Shown here piece by piece: positions 29,468 through 39,033 of a stretch of DNA of 64,000 bases; within the stretch, counting starts at the first letter, position 1; each line of letters starts with the position of its first letter. The notes beneath the pieces were generated by a model, which was given only the letters and a program-made list of their open reading frames with translations, was not told where the DNA came from and did not search any database. The translations under genes were made by a program, and so were the position numbers. The stretch comes from RPQJ01 sp963754535 (GTDB lineage: Bacteria; Pseudomonadota; Gammaproteobacteria; Steroidobacterales; Steroidobacteraceae): the NCBI GenBank assembly GCA_963754535.1, contig CAVWGG010000037.1, positions 42,117 to 106,116 on the forward strand, given 5' to 3'.

Positions 29468-31927
29468 CAGGCCCTCAGCTCCAGGTTCTGCGGATCGTAA
29501 GGCGAGTCGACGAGCACGGTCGCGCGCTTGCGCTCGCCGAGAACCTCGATCTCGAGCTGGGTGCCGACCGGAGCGATTCCGGGCTGCACGTAGGCGATTG
29601 CGAGGCTCTTGCCGAGCACGTGGCCATAGTAGCCCGACGTCGCACGGCCGACGATCTTGCCGGCTTGGTCGAATATCGGTTCGTTACCCAGCGGGTCTGC
29701 GTCCGTGACGTCGTGCACCTCGAGCGTCACGAACTCATGCGGCACGCCGGCGGCGAGTTGCCGCTCGAGCGCCTCGCGGCCGACGAACGCGCCTTTTTCC
29801 ATGCGCACGAAGCGCGCGAGGCCGGCTTCGAGCGGCGTGTAGTCGCGCGTCAGGTCGCTGCCCCACATGCGGTAAGACTTCTCCATGCGCAGCGACTCCA
29901 TTGCGCGCATGCCCGCCATGCCGATGCCGTATTCGGCGCCGGCTGCAAAGATCGCGTCGAACAGGCCGTGTGCGTACTCGATCGGGAAATGCAGTTCCCA
30001 GCCGAGCGCCCCGACGAAGTTCACCCGCAGTGCATAGACGTCGGTCGCGAGACCCGCTTCGATCACCTGCCCCGTCAGCCAGGGGAACGAGGCATTGTCG
30101 AGCGGCGTGTCGGTGAGCTTCGCCATCACGTCGCGGGCGCGCGGGCCCGCGAGCACGAACACACCGCGCGAGCCGGTGATGTTGCGCAGCGTGACCGACC
30201 CATCGGCCGGCAGGCGCTTCTGCAGGAAGTCCGAGTCGTAGCGCTCGGCGGCGCCGGCGCTCACGACGTAGTAGTGATGGTCGGCCAGCTTGGTGATCGT
30301 GAATTCGGAGCGGATGCCGCCACGCTTCGTGAGCGCATGGCACAGCGCGATGCGACCGACCTTGGTCGGCACCTTGTTTGCGACGAGGCTTGTCCAGCCA
30401 CGCCTCTGCACCGGCGCCCGTCACTTCGAACTTGGTGAACGGAGTGAGATCGATGACGCCGACCTTCTCCCGCAGCCGGCGGCATTCATTGCCGACGTGC
30501 TCGAAGTAGTTGGTGCGGCGGAAACTCCAGACGTCCTTCGGTTCGACGCCTTCCGGCGCGAACCAGTTGGCGCGTTCCCAGCCGTAGCGCTGGCCGAACA
30601 CGGCGCCCATGCGCTTCAGCTTGTCGTATACCGGACTCGTCTTGGCCGGACGCGCGTCATGACGCTCTTCGTCCGGGTAATGGATCGTGAAGACGTCGCG
30701 GTACGCTTCTTCGTTCTTCGCCACGAGGTACCGCTTGCTCGTGTAGCCACCAAAGCGACGCGGATCCACCGCCAGCATGTCGATGCCCGGCTCGCCTTCG
30801 ACGATCCATTCGGCCAGTTGCCAACCGGAACCGCCGGCGGCCGTGATGCCGAAGCTGTGGCCTTCGTTGATCCAGACGTTCTTGACGCCCCACGCTGGCC
30901 CGACGAGCGGGCTGCCATCGGGCGTGTACGCGATTGGACCGTTGACGATGTCCTTGATGCCGCAACGCTCCAGCCCCGGCACGCGACGCTGCGCCGCTTC
31001 GACGTGGGGCAGCAGCCGCTCCAGTTCGCCTGGAAAGAGGTCCTTGCCGAACCAGCTCGGCACGCCGTCGGCGAAGCGCGCAGGCGCGCCAGCCTCGTAA
31101 GGGCCGAGGATCCAGCCCATGCGTTCTTCGCGGAAGTAATACGACTGGTCAGGCTCGCGCAGCACGGCGAGCTCGCGGCCGCCCGCATTGCGATACGCCT
31201 TCAGCTCGGGGGATTCGTCGTAGACGATGTACTGGTGTTCGACCGGAATCGCCGGCACCTTGAGGCCGAACATGCGACCCGTCTGGCGCGCGTAGTTGCC
31301 GGTGCAGAGCACGACGTGCTCCGCGATGATCTCGCCGCGGGTCGTCGTGAGCTTCCACTCGCCGCTTGGCAGCTGCACCGCGCCGGTCACTTCAGTCTGT
31401 TCGTTGATCTCGGCACCCGCGGCGCGCGCGGCCTTGCGCAGCGCCATCGTAAGGTCGGCCGGCGCAATGTGGCCGTCGTCCGGGTGATAGAGCGCGCCGA
31501 TGACGGCCGGCGTGTCGGCATCGCCACCGAGGTTCACGAGCGGCCACAGTTCCTTCACTTCAGCCGGCGAGATCAACTGGAACGGCACGCCGATCGTGTT
31601 GGCCGTGCCGCAGTACTTCCTGTACTCGTCCATGCGGTCGCGGCAGGTGGCGAGGCGCAAGTTGCCGGTGACGTGGAAGCTGACGTCCTGGCCGGTCTCG
31701 GCAGGCAACCGCTTGTACAGGTCGACCGAGTACTTGTGCAGCTGGCCGACGGTGTAGCTCATGTTGAAGAGCGGCAGCAGGCCTGCGGCGTGCCACGTCG
31801 AGCCAGCCGTCAGCTCCGTGCGCTCGAGCAGGACGACGTCCGACCAGCCCTTCTTGGTGAGGTGATAGAGCGTGCTCACGCCCACCACGCCACCGCCGAT
31901 GACCACTACGCGCGCATGCGATTTCAT
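29467..31927 (-). CDS. FAD-dependent dimethylglycine dehydrogenase-like protein with GcvT domain (3), one frameshift
   Basis: A third two-domain N-demethylating flavoenzyme, about 820 residues. The FAD domain begins MKSHARVVVIGGGVVG and includes TAGSTWHAAGLLPLFNMSYT and WINEGHSFGITAAGGSGWQL. The GcvT domain has FTKFEVTGAGAEAWLD, LAGPRARDVMAKLTDT and FVGALGWELHFPIEYAHG. The frame changes at about 30395 inside the early GcvT domain; both sides match the family without a gap. ATG 31927 is chosen because it gives the usual start. As first gene of the soxBDAG-BCCT operon it most likely makes sarcosine from dimethylglycine, ready for SoxBDAG. It is divergent from the GbdR-like regulator. Confidence 0.85.
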
Positions 31928-32054
31928 CCGGGTTCCCCTTCCGCGACAGCGCGCGCCCGCGCGGGCGAGTTCCCCCACGGTTGCACGATCTTTCGCCGCA
32001 GTTTAGCAACGGGGCCAACGGTGAGCACTCTGTTTGCGACAGAGGCTTATTTAA
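31928..32054. promoter_or_regulatory. Divergent promoter region, sox operon / GbdR-like regulator
   Basis: About 127 bases separate the leftward dimethylglycine-sarcosine operon from the AraC-type regulator. Two AT-rich patches are visible, tttcgccgcagtttagca and gcttatttaa. A good -10 hexamer, TATACT, lies at 32071-32076 just inside the first codons of the longer regulator reading frame, without a clear -35. Members of the GbdR group bind upstream of such operons; no binding site could be assigned by eye. Confidence 0.4.
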
Positions 32055-33116
32055 ATGCGTCAGCCCGCCGTATACTGGCTCACGCCGGCCCGGTCCGGCG
32101 GGGGGACCCCAGTGAGATCGTCAGCCACCGACGCGAACCGGCACTCCGCCACGGCCAGGACACGCTATGCGTTCCTGACGCTGCCGGACTATTCCATGAT
32201 CGCGCTGACCAACGCGATCGAACCGCTGCGCATGGCCAATCGCGTCTCTGGCCAGAATGCCTACGAGTGGCTGGTGGTCTCGTCGGACGGTGAACCCGTC
32301 ACCGCCAGCAATGGCCTGATGATGACGCCGACGACGCGGCTGGCTGACGCGCTCAACGTCGATCTCGTGTTCGTGTGCGGCGGCATCAACGTGCGCGAAG
32401 CCGTCTCCCCTGCCCTGGTCACCGTGCTGCGCCGGCTTGCTGCCAAGCGCATGCCGCTGGGTGCGCTCTGCACCGGCGGGTACGCGCTCGCCCAGGCCGG
32501 CCTGCTCGACGGGTATCACGCAACGATCCACTGGGAGAACCTGTCCGCACTGCGCGAGCAGTTCCCGCGCGTGCTGCTCTCCGATCATCTCTACACGGTC
32601 GATCGCAATCGCTACACGTGCTCGGGCGGCGTCGCGCCACTCGAGCTGATGCTGAAACTGATCGAGGACAAACTTGGCCCGCAGGTGTCGCAGCGCGTGT
32701 CCGAGCAGTTTATCGTCGAGCGCATCCGCGACGCGGACGACCGGCAGTACGTGCCGTTGCGTGCGCAGGTCGGCAACGTGCACCGCAGCGTGATTGCAGT
32801 GGCCTCGATGATGGAAGCCAACATCGAGAATCCGCTGCCGCTCGAACACATCGCCCGGCAGTCCGGGTTGTCGCGGCGGCAGATCGAACGGCTGTTCCAG
32901 CGGCACGTGAACTGCGTGCCGAAGCGGTACTACCTCGAACTGCGCCTGAAGCGTGCGCGGGAGCTGCTGGTGCAGACGTCGATGCCCATCATGGCCATCA
33001 GCACGGCGTGCGGGTTCAAGTCGCCGCCGCACTTCTCGAAGTGCTATCGCAGTCACTTCGGGCGGCCGCCGACGGCCGAGCGGCAGCCTCGGCGCGGTGG
33101 CGTCGTCGCCTCGTAA
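32055..33116 (+). CDS. GlxA/GbdR-like AraC-family transcriptional regulator
   Basis: A 353-residue regulator with an N-terminal class-I glutamine-amidotransferase-like domain (RYAFLTLPDYSMIALTNAI, LVFVCGGINV, GALCTGGYALAQAGLL) and a C-terminal AraC helix-turn-helix domain (LPLEHIARQSGLSRRQIERL, LRLKRARELLVQTSMPIMAI, CGFKSPPHFSKCYRSHFG). This architecture and the NAIEPLRMANR motif are those of GbdR, which activates betaine, dimethylglycine and sarcosine catabolism in pseudomonads. Its place, divergent from the soxBDAG operon, fits that role. The ATG at 32055 has AGAGG nine bases upstream. A GTG at 32112 after a G-rich run is an alternative, supported by a TATACT box lying between the two. Confidence 0.88.
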   Translation: MRQPAVYWLTPARSGGGTPVRSSATDANRHSATARTRYAFLTLPDYSMIALTNAIEPLRMANRVSGQNAYEWLVVSSDGEPVTASNGLMMTPTTRLADALNVDLVFVCGGINVREAVSPALVTVLRRLAAKRMPLGALCTGGYALAQAGLLDGYHATIHWENLSALREQFPRVLLSDHLYTVDRNRYTCSGGVAPLELMLKLIEDKLGPQVSQRVSEQFIVERIRDADDRQYVPLRAQVGNVHRSVIAVASMMEANIENPLPLEHIARQSGLSRRQIERLFQRHVNCVPKRYYLELRLKRARELLVQTSMPIMAISTACGFKSPPHFSKCYRSHFGRPPTAERQPRRGGVVAS

Positions 33117-33172
33117 GCCACTTCGACGCCGGCGTGCATTGCGCTTCGCGACGGCAGACAAGCCGCCAGGAA

Positions 33173-33293
33173 GCGCGGTAGCGAATTACGATGGGTTTCG
33201 GGAAACACGCCGCAAGTACGTCCCTGTAGGCTCGCACGCGCCGTCCATGGCGCGTGACGGTTTCCCGAAACCCATCGGAACCCGCTACCGCGC
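33173..33293. repeat. Palindromic intergenic element E1 (conserved core, own arms)
   Basis: An inverted repeat whose perfect inner arms are 33189-33206 (cgatgggtttcgggaaac) and 33260-33277. Imperfect arms extend out to 33173 and 33293 (gcgcggtagcg / cgctaccgcgc). The 53-base core contains ccctgtaggctcg and the hairpin cgcgccgtccatggcgcg. The core matches that of element E2 in reverse orientation, while the arms are unrelated to those of E2. It is in the gene-free stretch 33117-33695 and could end transcription on both sides. Confidence 0.75.
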
Positions 33294-33544
33294 AGTCGAG
33301 CGGCGTCGCCGCAGCGGTTGGCTCGATGACGCTAACGCACGCGCCCTCGCGCAAATAGCTGCGAGCCAATTGTCGCGCTGGCTAACGCGTTGAGGCGGTT
33401 GCGCGGGTTCGGCGTGGCAACGCCTGCGAGTGGTGCTGCGATTACACTTCGCGGCGTGCGGCGCGAGTTGTCCGCATGGCTTCAGAGAAGCTCCGATTCT
33501 TGCCGTATTTCAGCGAAGACCGGATACGTCAGGTGCATCGACAC

Positions 33545-33648
33545 CGGGTCAGATCGAGGCTCGGGGGACCGTCCCGCGCCATGGACGGCGCGGGCGAGCC
33601 TACAGGGATGTATTTACGGCGTGTCCCCCGAGCCTCGATCTGACTCGG
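33545..33648. repeat. Palindromic intergenic element E2 (inverted copy of the E1 core, different arms)
   Basis: Arms lie at 33545-33568 and 33624-33647 and pair over 24 bases with one mismatch (inner part agatcgaggctcggggga). The core 33569-33623 read on the minus strand matches the E1 core at about 49 of 54 positions, including ccctgtaggctcg and gccgtccatggcgcg. The arms differ wholly from E1 yet pair with each other. The rest of 33117-33695 holds no credible gene; the short open frames there have no family features. Confidence 0.75.
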
Positions 33649-33695
33649 GTGTGTGCGCCTGGCACGATTCTTCTTAAGCTGGAACAGACGAAAGA

Positions 33696-36107
33696 TCAGG
33701 AGCGCATCCGCAAGCCCTGAGGATCGACGAGCGCACCCGCGCTGCGAACCGCAGCCCGCCGCTCACCCATCAACTCGACGGCAAACCCGTCCGTCTCCCC
33801 CGCCACCGCATTGTCGACGTAGCCGAGCGCGATCGACTTGCCCACCGTGTGGCCATAGCCACCCGACGTGACCCAGCCGACGACCTTGTCGCCGTGCCAG
33901 ATCGGTTCGTCGCCGATCGCATCCGCATCCTTCGCATCGACGGCCAGCGTGATGAGCTTGCGCACGCCACCGCTCGCCTTCTCGGCCACCGCCGCGGCCT
34001 TGCCAATGAAGTCCGGCTTCTCGAGATGCACGAACCGGCCGAGGCCCGCCTCGTACGGTCCGTAGATCGGACGGAACTCACGCGCCCAGTTGCCGAAGCT
34101 CTTCTCGAGCCGCAGCGAGTTGAGCGCGCGGCCGCCGAAGTTCTTCAGGCCATGCGCCTTGCCCGCGTCGTGCAGCAGGTCGTACAGCGTGCGCAGGTAT
34201 TCCGACGTCACCCACAATTCGTAACCCATCTCGCCCGTGAACGACACGCGACCGACCAGCGCCGGCACCATGCCGACGTCCATCCGCGCGAACGACATGA
34301 ACGGGAACGCGGCCGTCGACAGGTCGTTATCCACGAGCTTCTGCAACACCGCGCGCGACTCGGGGCCGGCCACCGACAGGCCGAGGTATTCCATCGCGCA
34401 AGGACGCACGGAGACGCCGGTCGGCGGCAGGTGCTGCTGGAACCAGCGCATATAGAAGACTTCGGCAGCGTACGTGCCGACGACGAAGAAGCGCTCGTCG
34501 GAAACGCGACACAGCGTGAAATCGCCGATCAACCGGCCACGGTCGTTCAGCATGGGCGACAGCGCGATGCGGCCCACGGCCGGGACATTGCACGCCATGA
34601 CCTTCGACAGCCACTCCGCGGCGCCCGGGCCCGTGATCTCGAACTTGCCGTAGTTGGAGATCTCGATCAGGCCGCAGGCCTCGCGCACCGCGCGGCATTC
34701 GGCGGCCACGTGCGGATGCGCATTCGAGCGTCGGAAGGTTGCATCTTCCTTCGCCGGCGTGCCTTTCGGCGCGAACCAGAGCGGGTGCTCGAGCGTGCAG
34801 TAGTCGCCGAACACGGCGTTCTCAGCCTGCAGCATTTCGTAGATCGGCGTGGTGCGCAGCGGGCGCGCTGCCTCGAGTTCCTCGTTCGGGAAGCGGATGC
34901 GGAAGCGCCGCGAGTAGTTCTCGCGCACCTTCGCGTTGGTGTACGGCCGATTGGCCCAATCGCCGTAGCGCGCGACGTCCATCGCCCAGATGTCGGCACC
35001 CGGATCGCCCTCGACCATCCAGTTCGCGAGCGACAGGCCCACTCCGCCGCCCTGACTGAGGCCTGCCATGACGCCACAGGCCACCCAGTAATTCTTCAAG
35101 CCCTTGACCGGGCCGATGAGCGGATTGCCGTCGGGCGCGAACGTGAACGGTCCATTGACGACCTTCTTGATGCCGGCGCTCTCGAGGCGCGGGAAGTGCT
35201 CGAAGGCCACGCTGACGCTCGGTGCGATGCGCTCGAGGTCGTTCGGCAGCAGGTCCTGGCCAAAGTCCCAGGGCGTCGTCTTCGGCGACCACGGCACGCC
35301 CGCGCGCTCGTACGTGCCGAGCAACATGCCGCCGCGCTCCTGGCGCATGTAGATCTCGGCCTCGAAGTCGATGACGTGCATCAATTCCTTCTGGCCCTTC
35401 AGTTCCGGCAGGTCTTCGGTAATGAAGTACTGGTGCTCCATCGCCAGGATCGGCAGCTCCAGCCCGACGAAGCGCCCGACCTCGCGCGCCCACAGGCCGC
35501 CTGCGTTGACGACGTGCTCCGCATGCACCGTGCCCTTCTCCGTGACGACATCCCACGTGCCGTCGCGCCGCTGCCTCGTGTCGACCACGCGATTCTGGCG
35601 CACGATCTCGGCGCCTGCGATCTGCGCTGACTTCGCGTACGCGTGCGTCACGCCGTATGGATCGACGTGGCCTTCGATCGGGTCGTAGATCGCGCCGAGG
35701 AAATGCTTCTCCTCGAGCATCGGGTACAGTTTCTTGGCCTCGGCTGGCGTGATCAGCTGCAAGTCCATGCCCAGGTAGCGACCGCGCGCCACGGCCATGC
35801 GCAGCCAGTCGACGCGCTCAGGCGTGCCGGCGAGCATGAGGCCACCGGTGATGTGAACCCCGCACGAGACGCCGGAGACCCGCTCGATCTCCTCATACAG
35901 GTTGATCGTGTACTGCTGCAGCTTGGCCACGTTGGGATCGCCGTTGACCGTGTGCATGCCGCCCGCGGCGTGCCAGGTCGAGCCCGAAGTGAGTTCCGCC
36001 CGCTCGATGAGCAGGACATCCTTCCAGCCCGCCTTCGTCAGGTGATACAGCACGCTCGCGCCCACGACGCCGCCACCGATCACCGCCACCTGCACATGGT
36101 TCCGCAT
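33696..36107 (-). CDS. FAD-dependent dimethylglycine dehydrogenase-like protein with GcvT domain (4)
   Basis: A fourth FAD-GcvT fusion, 803 residues from ATG 36107. The FAD domain shows VAVIGGGVVGASVLYHLTKAG and TSGSTWHAAGGMHTVNGDPN, with the His of covalent-FAD enzymes, and FTFAPDGNPLIGPVKGL. The GcvT domain has GKFEITGPGAAEWLSKVMA, VAGPESRAVLQKLVDND, FTGEMGYELWVTSEYL and LNSLRLEKSFGNWAREF. ATG 36107 is preferred over 36155 because GGGG lies about eight bases upstream and the Rossmann motif then follows at the usual distance. It lies 77 bases downstream of an MttB-family gene, repeating the MttB/FAD-GcvT pairing seen at 16-23 kb. The methylated substrate is unknown. Confidence 0.86.
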   Translation of the reverse strand: MRNHVQVAVIGGGVVGASVLYHLTKAGWKDVLLIERAELTSGSTWHAAGGMHTVNGDPNVAKLQQYTINLYEEIERVSGVSCGVHITGGLMLAGTPERVDWLRMAVARGRYLGMDLQLITPAEAKKLYPMLEEKHFLGAIYDPIEGHVDPYGVTHAYAKSAQIAGAEIVRQNRVVDTRQRRDGTWDVVTEKGTVHAEHVVNAGGLWAREVGRFVGLELPILAMEHQYFITEDLPELKGQKELMHVIDFEAEIYMRQERGGMLLGTYERAGVPWSPKTTPWDFGQDLLPNDLERIAPSVSVAFEHFPRLESAGIKKVVNGPFTFAPDGNPLIGPVKGLKNYWVACGVMAGLSQGGGVGLSLANWMVEGDPGADIWAMDVARYGDWANRPYTNAKVRENYSRRFRIRFPNEELEAARPLRTTPIYEMLQAENAVFGDYCTLEHPLWFAPKGTPAKEDATFRRSNAHPHVAAECRAVREACGLIEISNYGKFEITGPGAAEWLSKVMACNVPAVGRIALSPMLNDRGRLIGDFTLCRVSDERFFVVGTYAAEVFYMRWFQQHLPPTGVSVRPCAMEYLGLSVAGPESRAVLQKLVDNDLSTAAFPFMSFARMDVGMVPALVGRVSFTGEMGYELWVTSEYLRTLYDLLHDAGKAHGLKNFGGRALNSLRLEKSFGNWAREFRPIYGPYEAGLGRFVHLEKPDFIGKAAAVAEKASGGVRKLITLAVDAKDADAIGDEPIWHGDKVVGWVTSGGYGHTVGKSIALGYVDNAVAGETDGFAVELMGERRAAVRSAGALVDPQGLRMRS

Positions 36108-36184
36108 GCCAAACCCCACTGAATGTTCTGTTTCGGTCTTTGATTCGAATCGCATCCCGACGCCCCGGCATTCCGCCGGCCGCG

Positions 36185-37748
36185 TCAGGTGATCGGAGGC
36201 GCGCCGCCTTCAGCCGTGCGTCGATCGACGAACGCGTTCAGCTCCTCCACGACGCCCGGATCGCGTTCCGGCGCGACGTAGCGTGCCAGCGTCTCGTGGT
36301 ACACGGTGTTGGCGCGCTCGGTCGCCGTCTTCGCGCCGTCGTTCTCCCACGTCCCGTAATTGCGCCAGTCGGAGATGAGCGGCGTGTAGAACGCAGTGCG
36401 ATAGCGCTCCATCGTGTGCGCGCAGGCGAAGAAGTGACCGCCATAGCCGACCTCGGCGATCGCGTCGAGCGCCATGTCCGACGCTTCGGCGCCCACGGGC
36501 TGGAACAGCTCCGCGAACATCTGCAGCATCTCGATGTCCATGATGAATTTCTCATAGGAGGTCGAGAGGCCGCCTTCGACCCAGCCGGCGGCATGCAGCA
36601 TGAAGTTGGCGCCACCCATCAGCGCGCCCCAAAGGCTCATCTGCGCTTCATAGGCCGCCTGGGCATCCGGCGTGTTGGAAGCCGTCGCGCTCGACGAGCG
36701 CCACGGCACCTTGATGTAGCGTGCGAGCTGGCCCGCGCCGAATGCGGCCTTCGCATACTCCGGCGTGCCGAAGGCAGGCGAGCCGGACTTCATGTCGACG
36801 TTCGAGGTGAAGCTGCCGTAGAGGATCGGCGTGCCCGCTCGCACGCTCTGGGCCAGCGTGATTCCTGCGAGCGCCTCGGCGTGCGCAAGCGTCAGCGCGC
36901 CCGTGATCGTCACCGGAGCCATCGCACCGGCGAGCGTGAACGGCGTGATGATCAGCACCTGCCCCGCCTCGGCGAAGTCGATGATGCCTTCAGCCATCGG
37001 GATATCGAGCTGCAGCGGTGAGTTGGTGTTGATCACCGTCCACACGTAGGGCTTCTGCTTGAATTCCTCCGCGCTGATCCGGTGGGCGATGCGGATCAGC
37101 TCGAAGCAGTCCGCGATCTGCTGCGAACCGCGCGAGAAAATGAACGGAGTCTTGTCGGAGAGCAGCAGCATCGACCGCGTGGTCTCGAAGTGACGCACGT
37201 GGACCGGTATGTCCTGCGGTTCGACTGCCCCACCCAGGGTGTGGATCACGTCGAAGGTCTGGCAGAGCTTCATCAGGTTGCAGAAATCCTCGAACGTGCC
37301 GGAGCGACGTCCGTTGTGCATGTCCATGATGTTCGGCGGACCGGACGTCGGCGCGAGACAGACGTGCTTGCCGCCCACTTTGACGTTGAACTCCGGGTCG
37401 AGCGCCTGGAACGTGAAATCGCTGGGCGTTGTTGCCAGCGCCTTGGCGACGAGGCCGCGATCGATGCGCACAACCTGCGTGGCTTCGTCCACGTTCGCGC
37501 CCGCCTGCGCATACCGCCTGCGCGCGATCGGCGAAAGCACCTTCATGCCCTGGTTCTCGAGCAGGGTGAGCGCGGCCACGTGGATCGCAGCCACCTGGTC
37601 GTCAGAGTAGATGCGTGGGTTTTCGAACGGATTGACCATCCTGCGGTAGGCGCGTGACCGCTCGGGCGCCGGGAGGCGCGCATTGACGGGCGCCGGGCCG
37701 CCGCCGGCCCGTGCCACGGCGCGGGCTGCTCGATTCGATTTCGCTCAT
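36185..37748 (-). CDS. MttB-family methyltransferase 2, probable N-terminal frameshift
   Basis: A member of the MttB superfamily of about 520 residues. Recognisable segments are NPRIYSDDQVAAIHVAALTL, GKHVCLAPTSGPPNIMDMHN, SPLQLDIPMAEGIIDFAEAG, TPFTLAGAMAPVTITGALTL and HAAGWVEGGLSTSYEKFIMD. No amber codon interrupts the frame, so it is a non-pyrrolysine type. The long open frame starts at a GTG (37717), but ATG 37748 in a neighbouring frame encodes MSEIESSSPRR, overlaps the LysR stop as ATGA, and is the likelier true start, joined by one base error near 37715. The gene sits between a LysR regulator and a FAD-GcvT enzyme. It probably feeds methyl groups to the corrinoid protein encoded at 49 kb. 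Confidence 0.83.
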
Positions 37749-38731
37749 GCTCGATGGACTCCGGGGGTAGTCGCGGCCGTGCGCTCGGCGGCGCTGGCAG
37801 GAGAACGGGTCTCCGGGCCGAACTGTTCAATGAGCCACGAGCGGAAGAGCGCGGTGGCGGTGTCGCTCAACGCTTCCGGGTCCGTGACGAGGTAATAGCC
37901 GAAGCCGTCGTTCAGCGTCGTTGGGTAAGGCTGCACGAGCCTCCCGGCGGTGAGGTGGTCACGGAACAGGTCGAGGTCGATGAGCGCGACGCCGGAGCCG
38001 CTCAGCACGTACTGCACGGTGAGGATTTCGGTGTCGAACACGAGCCCGCGTTCGACGTCGAGTCCGGTGAGGCCCGCCTGCCGCACGAACTGCGACCAGA
38101 AATGCCGGCGCGGCAGGCCTTCGACGCGCATGTGCACGAGTTCGTTGTCACGCACGAACGCCTCGAGATCCTTCTCGGCGTGTCGCGCCGCGACGTCGGG
38201 ATGACACACGACGCCGAGCCGCACGGGCCAGAGCAAGTCACTGACGCGCTCCGTCACGGTCGGACGCGAATACAGCACCGCGATGTCGACGTCCGCCGCC
38301 GGCGGACCGATGCCGTACGGACTGACCAGGTCGATCTCGACTTCCGGGTGATCCGAACGGAAATCCTGCAGCAGCGGCACCATCATGTGCGCGGCGAAGC
38401 TCGGTGGCATCTGCACGCGCAGCGTGCGCAGCCGCGGCGTGCGGGCGTCACGGATCTCGTCGATGGCGTGTTCGAGCCGGTCGAACGAACGCGAGACGAC
38501 GGGCAGCAGGTGTTCGCCAGCGGCGGTCAGCACCAGCGAATGGGGACGACGCTCGAACAGCTTCACGCCGATGAGGTTCTCGAGCGAGATGACGTGCCGG
38601 GAGAGCGCGCTCTGCGCGATGCTCAGCGCGCTTGCCGCGCCGGTGAAACTGCCGTACCGCGCGACACCTTCGAACGCCCGCAGGGCATTGAGGGGCAACC
38701 AGCGACGGTCGATGCGGACTTTGTCGATCAT
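37745..38731 (-). CDS. LysR-family transcriptional regulator (GcvA-like)
   Basis: A 328-residue LysR regulator. The helix-turn-helix domain reads RWLPLNALRAFEGVARYGSF and IAQSALSRHVISLENLIGVK, followed by LFERRPHSLVLTAAGEHLLP. The effector domain includes PPSFAAHMMVPLLQDFRSDH and GSGVALIDLDLFRDHLTAGR, as in the GcvA/AmpR group. ATG 38731 is chosen because it gives the standard spacing to the helix-turn-helix. The stop overlaps the probable MttB start (ATGA), so regulator and methyltransferase appear to be one operon. The upstream gap holds two tandem aatgctttttt repeats that may be its own operator. Confidence 0.87.
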   Translation of the reverse strand: MIDKVRIDRRWLPLNALRAFEGVARYGSFTGAASALSIAQSALSRHVISLENLIGVKLFERRPHSLVLTAAGEHLLPVVSRSFDRLEHAIDEIRDARTPRLRTLRVQMPPSFAAHMMVPLLQDFRSDHPEVEIDLVSPYGIGPPAADVDIAVLYSRPTVTERVSDLLWPVRLGVVCHPDVAARHAEKDLEAFVRDNELVHMRVEGLPRRHFWSQFVRQAGLTGLDVERGLVFDTEILTVQYVLSGSGVALIDLDLFRDHLTAGRLVQPYPTTLNDGFGYYLVTDPEALSDTATALFRSWLIEQFGPETRSPASAAERTAATTPGVHRA

Positions 38732-39033
38732 TTGGAACCCCCAGAACGGCCGCGTCGGGCCCGGATTCGGGCCTGCCGGTGGCCTGCGCGTGCAAGGCTC
38801 ACCGCCCGGCAAGCGTGGCGCATTCGCGACACCTGCGGCAATGCTTTTTTTGGCGTCCGGTTAATGCTTTTTTCAGATGATCATTTTGTGGACGCAGGCG
38901 CATTCCTCTTGATATGGTCGGGCGCACCCCGCGTTTTCCCTTACGGGATTACGTGGGTTTCTCAAAGGGTAACGAGCCCCGCCAGAAGGGGTCGTTGCGT
39001 AGACAACACGATGCCTTGGGGGTTCGAAATCGC
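38732..39033. promoter_or_regulatory. Divergent regulatory region with tandem 11-base repeats
   Basis: About 300 bases between the leftward LysR-MttB operon and the rightward TonB receptor. The sequence aatgctttttt occurs twice, at 38840-38850 and 38863-38873, exactly 23 bases apart, about two helical turns. It is followed by AT-rich DNA (gatgatcattttgtgg, ttgatatgg) that could carry promoters. This is the usual setting for LysR autoregulation and divergent control. No other gene is visible here. Confidence 0.45.

Noticed and set aside
33390..33720. Short open frames near 33.4-33.7 kb
   Set aside because: They cross the palindromic element E2, have no ribosome-binding site of note and no recognisable domain.
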